This document shows, piece after piece, positions 48,070 to 60,867 of a DNA stretch of 64,000 nt. Numbering within the stretch: position 1 is the stretch's first letter; each line of letters begins with the position of its first letter. A program made the position numbers and the translations under genes. The DNA comes from Acanthopleura granulata (taxonomy: Eukaryota; Mollusca; Polyplacophora; Chitonida; Chitonidae). The stretch is taken from positions 15,026,740 to 15,090,739 of the forward strand of contig JABBOT010000007.1 in the NCBI GenBank assembly GCA_016165875.1, in the 5' to 3' direction. The notes under the pieces were generated by a model, which searched no databases, was not told the DNA's origin, and saw only the letters and a program-made list of their open reading frames with translations.

Positions 48070-48449
48070 CTGATGTGCGAAAGTAACGTCCCAAAGGTCG
48101 GTGGTTTATTCCCGGCATTCCAGTATTCTCCCCTCACGAAACTGACTAGCTTCTTGTAAGAGACAACTGTTAGGTATGACGTTAAGTTATGATCATTGAA
48201 ATAAATAAGTACTGAACACCAACTTCTCCCAAGAACTGCATTGTATGCAATCAATAAATCTATAAACAGAAGGTAAAAAGTGATATTATGTAAGGCCCAG
48301 TGCTCCTGTTTGTTGAAATTATGGAGCAAGGAGATGGTCTATATCCTAGACATTAAATCGAAATCCAGTTCCCAACTCTTTATTGCCTACAAACAAACGT
48401 ATAAATATGGTGACACTACGAGGAAACAGGGAAATAGGGATGGCTAGAT

Positions 48450-48712
48450 GTTGATTTATTGATATGCTTGGCGTCTTTATTGAAGAAGATTTCACTTACA
48501 CGATGTCTGTCAACATTTTAGAGGCAATGAACCAGTCATAACCCGGGAGGAAATCCACGACCATCCGCAGGTTACTGGTAGACCTATACGCGTACGACCG
48601 GAGAGGAAAGCCAACGTGAGCTATACTTGAACTCACAGCGTTCGCATTGATGACAGGCTGCTGGTGTCATTGCGTTGCATTAGTGCACTGCCCCTCTTAG
48701 CCGAGGAGGCGA
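48450..48712 (-). repeat. Near full-length, diverged SINE
   Basis: Contains atttcacttacacgatgtct, ccacgaccatccgcaggtta, gcgtacgaccggagaggaaa, gaactcacagcgttcgcatt and tgtcattgcgttgcattagt. The tRNA-like head lies at the high-coordinate end. Confidence 0.78.
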
Positions 48713-48740
48713 CGACCAGGTTGCTGCATGAAGTCAGTCA

Positions 48741-49032
48741 TAGATTAATGATTCCTGGGTGACAGAATTCGGCACAGCGCCATCTGTAGACAGCATCTAC
48801 AACATCCAGACTGCTGAGTCTTAACGATAAGTGCAAATATGTACGACAAGGTCTTTAGCGCACAGCGGTCTGACAGTTCCAGATGATTCTTGTAGTCAGA
48901 GGAATGTTGGATTATCTCCAGTTGTCATTTCGTGACAGCCTTGTGATTGGAACAGATCCTTCGGTAACACTTGTTCAACCCCGAAATCCTAACAGTTCGA
49001 ACCTTGATATTTTATCGGCATTTGAGGCGCAC
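48741..49032 (+). repeat. Dispersed duplication, copy A
   Basis: Starts tagattaatgattcctgggt and shares with 55494-55738 an almost identical stretch of about 120 bp (gcaaatatgtacgacaaggt, ctttagcgcacagcggtctg). About 60 bp (cagcgccatctgtagacagc onward) is extra relative to the partner. Confidence 0.85.
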
Positions 49033-50019
49033 CTGATTGAGACATATAGTAATGGAATTATCACCTTGTTTGTCGGACTGTGTTATTTGATGAGTTAGGG
49101 ATTTGAAAAGAGGCCGTTGAATTTGGACGGTTTTTCCTGTGTGTTTCTGATGTCAGCTGTCACACTGTCTACTATTTTTTACTTTCAATTTTTATTTGAT
49201 TTTAAAGATTTTCTTCTCAGTCACTGAAACGCTGCCAAACATGCAGAATTTATAGTAAACTTGTAGGCCATCGGTGTGCAAATCATTCATTTGTGCCTTC
49301 GGTATGGAAAGTGGGTCAGGGATTGGATGCGAGTGCTACATCAGCATCGGATATGTTGATCACACACAATAAGTTTCTATACTGTTGTTTTGTATCTAGC
49401 TGAATATGTCAGACTTTTTAGTTTGAAAAACAATATCTATTGTTCATATGAAAGTAGCGAACTGCCTACAAAAAATAGTAAGGAAAGTCAGTGCGTTTGA
49501 TAGATCTAGAGCAATTTGTTAATAATGTGAAGCGCATCAACAGAGAGAATAGCTCGATGCGTGGTTTTATGATTATGACTAATTCAGCTTATCCCATGGA
49601 TGAGAGCCATGGATAACTTTCTTTCGTCTATCCGTTATCGTTTACAATTGCTGATTGCCTTTCTGTGCAAGAAGCCATTCGAATTTCTCACTTTATAAAC
49701 TTCCTTAGTTCTTCGGTTGTTTTCTTTGAACGTTCTTCTGCAAGTGGCCGTTGCCACTCTCAGATATCTACTGTAACAACTTTAACTAGGTCGAGGCTGA
49801 TGTCAGAATAGGGCTGAAGACGACTTTAAGCTCTCCTGTATCATAACCTTCCAAAACCGAGAGATAGTCTATTACCTCTGGTGAATCCCTAATTTATTTA
49901 CGTGTACAAGAGACCAGTGAGTGTGGAAGCGGTTGTGTCTTGACCGGCCTGAAGTCCTAAGAAAGATCAGATATATGTTCAAATCCCTATTCTTATTCAA
50001 CAGATTTCCAACTTTCACA

Positions 50020-50905
50020 AAGTAAATCTGTATCAGAAAAAATTTAAAGCCCAGGACATTATCAACTGACCCAGTGTAACGTACGCATAAAGTTCATCTG
50101 GCTGTTGACAAGAATCGAGTTATCAAAGGAAAATGTCTCGATGGCATGTCAGTACAGTGCATTTAGCTGTGGAGCCTCTGGCTAAGTTGATGACTTTTTT
50201 CGGCTTATAACGCCCGAAGGAAACATTTGTTTACAGATGTTAAGCAGTGGGAAATGCTTTACGCGTTTTTTTTCGGTTTCCAGCCGTGTAATTCTTCAAC
50301 GAAGTGGGTGTCGTTGTGTTAGTATGGCCGCCCTAAATTTAGCTGTGATGAAAGGGGAGTTAAATCTCGCGTTTACACATGCGCAATTCGAGCAATTGGG
50401 TCCAAGATTTGGCTGCGGATTGAAGAGTGATGGAGAAGTGATTGGATAATACTGCCACACAGGCAGTCTTGGTTGTTGATACACTATAGGTTTCTATTCT
50501 ATCATGTTACGCCCATGCTACTGTTTTGGACCCCCCCCCACACTCTCCACCCCCTACCCCCTTGGAGGCTACCAAGGTGATAAAATGCTATTACGTCACT
50601 TCCAGGAGCCACAACTGAAAATGGTGGTCACACTAGGTTGATTTTATATATGATACAGAGAAAAGTCCAAAGTATGGCATACCACCACGCGAAAGTTTGG
50701 GGATATACATTTTGGGCGTTGAAGTTGACAGATTTACTACGTAAATAGTAAGGAAAATCAATGCACGCAACTTACACTAAGTACTATGCACAACTTACTA
50801 CTTTAGGAAATAGTGAAAGCATCAGGTCGAATTGTCTTTATTCTTATACCTGTCGTCGCTAAATGCCCATAGAAGGGTGCTATAACTTCAGGAATCAAGT
50901 ATTAA
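50020..50905 (+). repeat. Diverged segmental duplication, copy B
   Basis: Partner of the 43.1-kb block, with a larger insertion (about 50230-50750) between shared parts. It includes a C-rich tract at 50529-50563. Confidence 0.5.
50529..50563 (-). other. C-rich tract, quadruplex-capable on the minus strand
   Basis: Runs of nine, five and five C (accccccccca, ccaccccctaccccct) would give G runs on the minus strand, though one loop is longer than in a canonical motif. Confidence 0.45.
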
Positions 50906-51372
50906 TTACAAGAGAATGCATTCTTGTGTTTTGAACCTTTGCTTCTTTTTTATTATACATTGTTCAGATGAAAACAGTTAACATATCGAAAGGATAAAAT
51001 GCTTATTTATCATTTGTCAACCGAGTAAGGATCATAAAATAGGTATTTTGGCAGTGAAAAGTGCATTATTATGCGTGAAGAGAGGTCGCAATGTTCCAAA
51101 GGGGATAGAAAAAACATCTTAGGATTCTAAGCATGAAATCCAATTTAGCTTCTTAAATTCAACTCAATCAATGGACACGAAAACAGAAGAAATGCACTAC
51201 AGTTGTTGCACTTTCCTTGTAATTATTCGTTTATGTGACAGGTAAAGAAAACGTGATGTATATGCAGCCGGTATTTCCCTGGTTTTATGTCAGGAATATT
51301 GACCACTTCTTTTAACCACCAAAGCTTCGATCTTACATAATAACAGTTTTCATTCCTATAATTCCCAAGATT

Positions 51373-51470
51373 TATTGTTTCCTCCCACCTTAATACTGGA
51401 CGCCGTCTTATAGTGAAATATTCTTGAGTACAGCGTAAAACATCAATCAAATAAGTAAATAAATAAGATT
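51373..51470 (+). repeat. SINE 3' fragment
   Basis: Contains tttcctcccaccttaatact, ggacgccgtcttatagtgaa, atattcttgagtacagcgta, aaacatcaatc and an AAAT tail. Confidence 0.8.
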
Positions 51471-51939
51471 TATTGATAGGGTAAAATGTAGTTCTTGTTA
51501 GAAAACAGTGTTCCCTGTGTTTTATGTTTTTAAATTTTTTTTTTTGGAAATAAGTCTTCTGACTATTGTTTTTTGGGGTTTTTTTTTGTTTTTTTACATA
51601 TTTGTTGAAGTGAAAGAGTAAACACAAAGATCAGAACTGACGTACAGATTTGCGAGCTAGCCAATACAAGAAGGCAAACTATGGGACAAAATAGCAGAGG
51701 AGATAAATACCATTTGAGAAGCCATTACCAGACAAAAAAGCTAAACGAATACAGTTACCCCTGCAAAGTATGGAACTTCAAGTCATTCTGATAATGAAAT
51801 CAATCGATCGGCTTGAATATGTGTCTAAGTAATTTTGACTGCAACCATCGCCAGTCTTTATGCACAAAAGCTATCAGAGAAGACCTAGCCTGCCCCAATC
51901 CCAATCGCTTGATTTCACCCTATGACCTCAGGAGAATGG

Positions 51940-52400
51940 AAGTGCTAACATTTTCTCAGACTGGTGATTGGATATAAACAAAATCTGCCCCACTTACTAC
52001 AGTCTGGCGATTTGTATTTGTCGCCCAACTTCTTCCTGAAAACAAACTTGTGCTCACCGATAGCCTAGATAGAACCGGAAGCTGGAGCTGTCTGTGCCGG
52101 AAGTTTGCTGTCTTCTATTTCGTCTGATTTCTTCACTTAAATTGCCCGTCGCCTGCTCTTGATAGAGCTTTCCCTGACTAAGTAATTCAATGAGGCGTTT
52201 TATTAACATGTGACACAAACCTTTTCCATCAATACATATGTGCGGGTCGGTAATTCAAAACGTCCACAAAATGATTTGAAAGTTACCAGAAAGGCCGAGT
52301 CCCAACCCGACCAATTTAAATCGATCGCAGAGAATAGTGGGAAAAACTGTCGAAGATGTAAAAGTAAATTCCACGGAAAGGCTAAAAGCTACGTCACGCA
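51940..52400 (-). repeat. Right arm of the ~7-kb-spaced inverted repeat
   Basis: The reverse complement reads colinearly with 44531-44950, from the ctgcgtgacgtagcttttag end to cagactgtagtaagtggggc. By eye identity is highest around the accggaagctggagctgtct block. Confidence 0.85.
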
Positions 52401-54480
52401 GCTGAATGCGACCTTTTGATATACAATACAGATGGTATTTCTGCACCGTTGGTCGTATGCTATTCACTATAATTTAATTTACTTCAACGTTTTTTTCATG
52501 AAGATAAACCACAGCCAATTAGCCACTTGGGGATGTCCTCTGGTACACAAAATGATGAATTATTCTTTAGACATTAGGTAAGAGAATACATTGGCAAGGT
52601 ATATCGATAAATATTAAGAAAATATTGTATATACACACTCTACCATAATATCCAAGCATATGAATATAAATATACATAAGCGTACACATAAGTATGTGAA
52701 TAGGCTGAAAATATTTGCAGAGCAGAAGGATTTACCCCACTATTGTGTGACGAGATCATATCTGCTTAAATGAGACAGGATCTCAAATACTCTAGCTTTT
52801 TACGAGCATTCCTACTGGTTGATCCCGTTGCAGCATCGATTAGAATTATGAGCATTCAACAGTTTTCGTTGGAAGTGTTGGTGGAGAGAAGGGGGGTCGG
52901 GTTTAAGGCTTTTCATTTCTGGGTAATATACTTGCATGATTGCATGAAGTGGACATCTTGCACCCGTTGTATACTTCCTTGTCAAACTTTTATTTTGATG
53001 ATTTTAAAAACTTTCGATTGCTAGACGAGGGGGAACTTTTCTGGATGTTCAGGTTAATGTTTTGTATAATCATAATTATCTTCGGTTCGCAATATTTTAG
53101 AGAAAGTATAATTTTAATATATACTATAGAACAGTATGTTTCTGTACAGTGAAGGTTCTGGTTGTGTTGAGGATGTGCCATACATGAGAACATCGAAATT
53201 TAATTTTCTTATCTGCTGATAAGTAGAATGCCAAAGTTGGATTGACGTTAATTTCGGATAACTTCACACAGTGAACACAAATTTTACATCCAGAAACATT
53301 TTCGTCTGTATTGGTCCCTGCCAATACTATTCGCCCCATATGGATGTTCAGGGTGCGATGCATTTTATTGCTTAATTAGTGTGAATTTCTGTTTAATCGA
53401 AATCAAATTCCAAACTATTAACCGTTTTACAGTCCATTCATGAGAGAACTGAGTAGAAACAGACATCTGAATGTAAGCCATTCAGGTTAATGCTTCCCAC
53501 ATAATCGTACTTGTTTATAACTCCCTGTTCGATTTTACCGCAATGAATTGGTAACCGGAACAAAATCATTATTTCGCGGGTTTGACTATTTGACTGAGAC
53601 TACAATGCTGTAAACATTTATATTGTCTTACGATTTTATTATCCCTGACTACGGCAAACTTAATTACTTATCACAATAGACGTAATGTATTAAGTAACCA
53701 ATGGAATTCCTGGACTGATACTTTGGAGAAATGCGGTGATACCTGATTGTAGATATCAAAGCATACCTTCATATGTCACTTGTTAATTACATCCTTAATT
53801 AGGACTTTAAATACCAACTGTCATGTTAAAATGGGTGAAATTCATAGTCAAAATGATGTATCGTCTATTCAGTCGGATGTGACTCGATTTAATCTACCAT
53901 GATCGGTGTATCCTCGAAACAGGTCCATCAATATTAACAGTAGTGAAGAGCATTAGCATACAAGCTAATGTCTTCTGGTGCTTTGAATCCCGGTTCTGGG
54001 TGTCTGAAATTTTAACTGGACGTCATTCGCAGAAAATCGACTGTCTTGCCTACATCACTGAAAACTGATGACCGCTTTTATATATCAGATTACCAGCTTT
54101 ATTTAAATGATAAATATAGTGGCCTCACTAACGGTTTAATGATGGACTTGGCTCTTAGTTTCATTACGTCAATCTTGCCTTCGATAACCGAAAATTTATT
54201 TGTCTACAATCTGCCGTACATGTTTAGGAACACTGGCAAGGAAAGAGAAATGTTAGCATGGAGTCAGGGAGCTTTTTGCTTCCGTATAGTGAACATAGAC
54301 ATTCATAGTCGCAAAGACATTGTGCCTGGATATTGACCACAGGATGTAACTACAGACTGGTAATGGTTACAGTCATAATTACTCAGCCACTTTGACTACT
54401 ATAACCCGAGTCTCTAATGAGAGAGTAGCTCTAATAATAGGGATAAAATTATCACGGAGTCGATTACAAGATTATATATG
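52401..54480. other. Unique-looking sequence without a gene
   Basis: Very AT-rich in places (52.6-52.7 kb and 53.0-53.2 kb). The open frames are chance-like and no repeat family was recognised. Confidence 0.4.
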
Positions 54481-54489
54481 GCAAGTAGA

Positions 54490-54905
54490 CATTCAAAATT
54501 AAAAGTCAATTCCAAGAAATCAGTATCTTGATTCACCTGTGCCAAGTTTTGTTAAATTAGAACTAAAACCGTAACATTAGTATCATATGAAAGAAAAAGT
54601 TAACATGCGTCGGATGAGGAAACAGACAGAAGGACAATCGATCATCGACACGGAAAATCGATACAAGAAGCATCTTTCTTGATGTAGTCTACACTTGACC
54701 CAAGTTTCGTTCAAATCGAAGAAAAAGTGTAGGAGGAGTAGCGTTTTGAAATCATCGAAATTGAAAGTCGATATTGCGAATTATATATCTTGATGTACTC
54801 TACATTTCACCCAAGCTTCGTTCAAATGGAATAAAAACTGTAGAGATGTACTGCTTGCAAGGAGAAGCTAACAGATGCTTGACAGACAGACAGACTGACA
54901 GACCT
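54490..54905 (+). repeat. Three diverged tandem units ending in (GACA)n
   Basis: Units near 54495, 54650 and 54760 share 'aaaagtcgat...tcttgatgtactctaca...acccaagtttcgttcaaat'. The block ends in gacagacagacagactgaca. A similar cgacagacaggacaaactga run occurs at about 12313 in the transporter gene. Confidence 0.65.
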
Positions 54906-54956
54906 CGGATAACTTTGATAATACATGACCCTTCTGGACTTGAACCAATAGAGCTA

Positions 54957-55022
54957 AAAAACCAGCAATTAGAAAAGTCATTTTCACAGCAGTTGCGAAC
55001 ACCTGTTTGTGAATCTTGGGTG
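54957..55022 (+). repeat. Short dispersed duplicate
   Basis: cacagcagttgcgaacacct matches cagagcagttgcaaacacct at 47820-47841, with flanking similarity over about 60 bp. Confidence 0.5.
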
Positions 55023-55493
55023 ACCATAAGCGATCGACGACACTCGGGAGGTCATTCCGGCAGTCTGACGTTCGTTAAGACAACTTATCTTCTACCAATG
55101 TGGAGAGCAAAACTAAACGTCAAATGTTGGAAAATTGGAAACTAACTCTCTTGTTTCCTATGCCCATAAAACTGATCACACCTGAAAAGTTGCTGGGTAT
55201 GGCGATGAGTAAGAATCAAATAAATAAATCAACTATGAACACTATATCTTCTACGAAGAAATAAAATGTGGACAACCAATAAGTGTGTACACGATAAATA
55301 AAAAAGAGCTCGTATTATATGTCAAATCTGCTGTCATTTGAAATCATGCAGGCAAAGGAGTGGTCAGTATTCCAGACAGGAAATTGAAATCAAATTTCAA
55401 ACCCTCAATTACCTGTTCATTTTACGTATGAACACAATTGCAATCCAAGGAAACAGTGATTAGTAGGAGGATGAGGTCTATTATAGATTAATG

Positions 55494-55738
55494 ATTCCTG
55501 GATGGCAGAATTCCCCACAGAGCCTAGGTGCAAATATGTACGACAAGGTCTTTAGCGCACAGCGGTCTGACAGTTCCAGATTATTCTTGTGGTCAGAGGA
55601 ATGTTGGATTACCTCCAGTTGTCATTTCAGACAGCTCTGTGATTAGAGCGGATCCTTCAGTCACGGTTATTGTCGTCCAGCCTCGATTCTTCTTCATTTT
55701 CAACCTTGACATTTAATCAGCATGTGAAGGGCCCCTGT
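55494..55738 (+). repeat. Dispersed duplication, copy B
   Basis: Partner of 48741-49032. One frame here (roughly 55528-55716) reads CGQRNVGLPPVVISDSSVIR, but the other copy has a stop at the matching place, so neither is taken as coding. Confidence 0.8.
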
Positions 55739-55739
55739 T

Positions 55740-58700
55740 TGCAACAGATGGCCGCCGAGTCATCAACTTATTATTTAATGTGTCGGGGCCTTGACTGGGT
55801 GGCATTTAAATTTGGGCGTCAAACAGGCTTGGATTTTTTCTTCGCGAATTTACGCTCTTTACACCCGGTTCTTATACCAGTTATCACTATGTTGTTGCTG
55901 ATTTCCTCCGACACCTCCCGCTCACTAAACTCTTCGCAGTTGTTTAATTGCCAATTCGGGATTATGGCGGTAAAAAACAATCAATCAATTACTGCCGACG
56001 TCTATATTTTTGACATGCTGTTCTCAATTTCCCCGTCAAATTTTCTTACGGAAATCAGTGTATGCAGCAAAAAAAAAAAAAAAAAAAGGGAGAACCGCTG
56101 AAAATCATCTTACAGATACTCAGAGAAATTGTTTCACGTAACTTCCGTAGCTGTCTATGGAGGCCACGAAAAAAATTGATTCATATCATTTAAAAAACTG
56201 TCTAAAACTTAGCAGATTTATCATATCTGGCTGTATGGTCGTTCGGCAGTTATATGATTGGTTGAATCAATGATGATAATGATTCAATTATTTTCAAAAT
56301 ATAAATAAATTGAATTACTATGTATAAATAACAAAGTCGATACCAATAATTTCTTTCTCATTCTCTTTCATGACACAGTTTAAAAACAGAAGTCAAGTAA
56401 CTTTGACTTTTAATAAAAGGCTAATTAACAATAAAGGGTACCTTTTGATGGTTTGCGAGCTTTAAACCGATTTTCATGTGCTCACAGAAGATGATTTATT
56501 CCTATTTTTTCCCCATTTAATGACTTAACTTTCGAAACATAGCAAGTTTAAATTTTGGGCAAACTTTCAGAATCTAAGAGAAGAAGACCGGCAAAGCCTT
56601 TAGACTTTTTGTGAAACGGGTCCTGTGTGTTCATGGAGCAAGGATGAACATCCTTGTGCACCTGATCTGTGCAATACTAATACTAAATAGCCATGCATTT
56701 GACTTTAGAGCTGGACGATTCTTGACGCTATGGATGTTCTTAGTCGTGCTATATATTCCTCAGGCTGGCGCAAAGTAATTTGAAGAAAAGATAATGTACT
56801 CATGAATATCACGTCAAAATAGTTTATTTCTTATTCATGAAACCTGAAACACTGTGTAATAGATTGGTACAGTTGAATAATGGTGTTCACCATATTTTCC
56901 GATATTGAGTGATTTGGAGAAGAAGGAATTACACATAAAGATTTTATTAAAGAAGTTTGATTAGTGTTGATAAAACCCGAGGATACAACCGATCTTGACC
57001 TTCTTAACCTAAACTGCGGTTAGACATTATAAATTCATCACTTAGCATCTTATATACGCCACATGACTGATAACAGTGCACGAAAAGTCAGCCAATGTCT
57101 GTAGCCTAAGCGACTTCGGACGCATTTCCCTGGAGGAAGAAAGTGGCTCAGCTGTAGACTGAGCTCCATTGTTCTGCATGCCCCTTACAGGAATCAAGTC
57201 TAATTCATCAAAAAAAGGTGGAAGACAGAAATCTGAGCGAAATCAAAAGATGATGGATTCAGAGTTTCAAATTTTCATTATATTTTTGTTCACACTTACC
57301 GTACACTCCATATACCCTAATTCTTCTATTTTTTTAAACAGATATTCTTCTGATAGCAGAAAATTACGTTTCTCTCCCAGGTTTTTCAGAAAAGCAAATG
57401 TATGGAGATGTTTTTCGTTATTTGGGCTAACTCGTGAGAAAAAAAAATATATGTTCCTATTAGAATTACTTGCATATTGGCTAAAAAACCCAGACCAGAT
57501 GACACAAAAATTAGAAGCATTAGGGTAAGTAAGTTCCGCTCATTGCGGACAATGGTGATGAACATACATCTCCGTTATGCATTTCTGCTTTATCTGAATG
57601 TATTTTGCCCTTTTGGTCCTTGTTTCTGCTACATTGAATTGAAACACGCCACGCGTGGAGTGACCGTAGCCTAGGGGCAACTTCATTAAATCTTAAGGGA
57701 AACTGTTGGTCTTTGTGTCACGCTATTTTCACTGAAACCTCAGATCGTTTTAGATCTCATTTGGGAAAAAAACTACAAGTAGATCCTAAACATTTAAGGG
57801 CTTAAGAGCAATGAAACAAGAATCTGCAAAGGTTGCTTGGATTTGAATACATATAACTATATATGCAAAATAAATCAGAAATTAGTTTCTGAGCATTTTA
57901 AGCTTTCAAAATTTTTGGCCTAGTTGCGTGCTTATATAGTTTATCAACTTCTCCAGACTCTTCCCTTAAGTAAATATAAGCATGTTGGCCCCAGTGTGAT
58001 GTCTGGCTAAATAGATAAATTATTGCTGCTGGAACAAGATTCCTCCTCCCAAAACTGGCTTTATTCCGGGTTTTATTTGGGGGCATTGTCCAGCGTTGGT
58101 CAGCAATTTCCGGGTTTATGTTTATCACATCGATAGAGACCTCCAATAAATACGGGGGTATAGGAATAGATGTTTAAGGGCTCAGTGTTACTTGAGGTTT
58201 AGTGTCATAACAGTGGATACATGTCAAACTCTCGACCGTGGCACCGTTTTGTTGGCCTCACACGTTCCTTTCTCATCTTAGTATAATGATGTCAAATTAA
58301 CGACGTCACAGTTGAAAGTGATACATTTTAACATTGTAGAGAATGGGCTACAATCCATTTTTAACGTAACAATGGCACAAGGTCCCGCTTCACTGCCGGG
58401 ATAGTACGCCGCCTCCCTGTAGCCATTACGCTAGGCAAAGGCCTTAAGGGACATTAAGAGGATTGGAACAGCAATGCCCATTATGAAAATTATTGGTGCA
58501 TAAAATAAGGATAATGTTTACACTCCCACACAGATGCATGTTATAAGTGCGGCAAATGTGATTAAATCCCATATCTTACAAAGCTATGGCGACATGCAAC
58601 CACTGTGTGAATTATTGCCGATTGATCGGAGTTCTCTCGTGCTTCGGGTGAATCAGATGGTGTTTGGCTTTAAATACTCAAAGCAAGAACCATCAACTTG

Positions 58701-60040
58701 GGCTATCATCTGGAACACTGGAAATTGGGGAAAATAGGATCGTTCAAAAATATGACGTCAACTTAGACGTGTCTGCTTACACACGACGCAAATATACAAA
58801 TAAAGCTGTTATTTAAACTCAACAGATGTGACTTTTAGCATTCCTGGTGATAAAAAGTCGCCATTTGCTACAACCAACAATCAAATGATTTTGCTTTTTT
58901 TAAAAATAATACTTCAATGCTTACAGCAGAATCACAACTCGTAACAATGAACACGGAAACACTGAATTGAACACAGCTAAAGTATCGGCCACATACATAA
59001 TGCAACACAGGAATATCAGAGTTCAGTTTTTTTTATATGTTCAGAACTAATCAATATACATGTGTTAAGCAGACCTTGGAATGTGCGCCACTGAGTGACA
59101 AACATGCCAGTGTATTAGGATTGCGCCCTTTCCCGTGTGGGTCACAAGTAGACTTGAGTTCAGATCACCTCTTTCGAAGAACTTCGTGCCAATTGTGCTG
59201 AAGGGGAATTCACGTTAGATACCGATAGTATGATCTCCAGAAAGCTGCCATGTAACTCTCATTCTCCCAAGATGACCTCTCCAAAGACTCACATTAAGAT
59301 CCGAAGCATCATGTTCCTTGTAACCTGTTTAGTCACGACGCCATTGTAATGGTTGAAGGATTTCCTTTGTTGCTTTTAACCGGTTTCGGAACTTGAATAC
59401 ACACATGCCTAACCCAAAGCTCTATCGAACTCCCTCTGGCTACTGCACGTATAAGCACTGGAAGGCTGTTCCCGTGACATATTCACAGCTTTATTTTAGT
59501 GATGAGCGAATCCGAAAATCTAGGCGGACGACAGACACTAAATATTAATACTTTATTCAGATATGGTCCTTTCTTTCACCAAACAAAGATGAAAATCGCT
59601 ATTTCTCGATAACTAGCATAACCTACTACAAACAAGAGCGACAGACGCAATCAGACAAGCTATAAGCATGTCGTTTATAGGCACGTAAAACTCAGCTTGA
59701 GAAAGGCAAGTCTAGACTGTCACAGATGAGACAGTTAACCTTTGCCATCAATGAGGTTCAGTATTCAAATCTGTAGCATCTCTCCAGTTCGAGCTGTCAT
59801 TGTCACATGTTTTGACGAAGTGCCACAATTTTCTCACATATATTCCTACACGTCACGAACTTCGTTGGGGAGAAATGTTCGGAGTGATTGATTGATTGAT
59901 TGACTTAATGAATGAGTGAATGGATGGATGATTTAACAGAGCTGTAAATACTGCTTTCCAATAGAATTTTTCATCTATTTAATACCTGAGAAGTGTATGT
60001 ACATGTAGCGTGGTGAAACACCTAACTGTTTCGACGCTGT
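55740..60040. other. Gene-poor stretch
   Basis: No supported gene. Contains a poly-A at 56070, a half foldback arm near 56609 (tgtgaaacgggtcct) and the GATT/GATG microsatellite at 59886. Frames of 143 and 119 codons (55670-56101, 57169-57528) are Lys/Phe/Ser-rich and not recognisable. Confidence 0.4.
59886..59935. repeat. (GATT)n/(GAAT)n/(GATG)n microsatellite
   Basis: Consecutive gatt, then gaat/gagt, then gatg tetranucleotides over about 50 bp. Confidence 0.85.
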
Positions 60041-60044
60041 TGAA

Positions 60045-60340
60045 TATTCATGGCAGCTATCTTTGAGGTAGTTAACAACCACGCTGCCTCAGTTTATACC
60101 GCCTCAGTGCCATTTGGTTCGTATCACTTTTTTCGAGCAATAAATACTGTTTACCAAACTCTGCTTCATATCAGTGTAATACGTGCACAGTGTATAGAGC
60201 AGGGCTATGCGGCTTTGTTGCTATTGAAAATTCCTGAGATATGTCTTTGAGGTAACTAACTTCAAAATTGACTTGCCTCACTTGATACAGTCTTCATGTC
60301 ATTTGTTTTCTAAAATAAATCCTCGAAATGGTTTCTAGGA
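60045..60340 (+). repeat. Two-copy tandem duplication, period about 184
   Basis: tctttgaggtagttaac at 60060 recurs as tctttgaggtaactaac at 60244. Shared later blocks are 'gcctca', 'tgccatttg/tgtcatttg' and 'aataaat'. Confidence 0.6.
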
Positions 60341-60867
60341 ACTCTAATTTTGATTTTAGCTGAAAGTCTGTTTTTTTGTTTTTGTTTTTTTTAACATGAG
60401 GACTCTTATGGCGACGAGAAAACTGCAATATCGTCACGTGTCATTGAATGCATAGAACTTTAGCCGCCATGCAGCCATCATTAAGCGGTATCACTGAAGG
60501 CGGTTTACACAGCTGTACCATAGCTGAGTATTCGAATTCCAGTCGTCATCCGCAGACAGGTCGTTAATGACAAGACCAATTAGGACAAAAGCCGACGTGT
60601 GCGACCAATCTTCACCTACCCGCCACATCGGCATCCTCCGCGACGGCGCAACTGTCGAATCTTGTAACAGATATACCCTGTGCAGCTCGACCACCATTTA
60701 TTTTGTTACGTGCTCACTGGTTTATCAGTAACGTTCCATGAAACAGAGAAATGCAATTAGCAGGAATTTTGAGTAAAGGCACGGGGGTCTGCCATACTGA
60801 GCAACTAGCCCTGCCGTGACAAGTTTTTCTTTCGCGCTGCTTGGAGATTATCGTCTGTTTCAACATT

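Noticed and set aside
51223..51627. 134-codon minus-strand frame
   Set aside because: It reads through a SINE fragment in antisense and a T-rich tract (poly-lysine), so it is not a gene.
54774..55145. 123-codon plus-strand frame
   Set aside because: It spans the third tandem unit and its GACA run, giving a repetitive peptide with no homology seen.
55670..56101. 143-codon plus-strand frame
   Set aside because: It starts in a repeat copy and ends in a poly-A/lysine run, which is typical of a chance frame.
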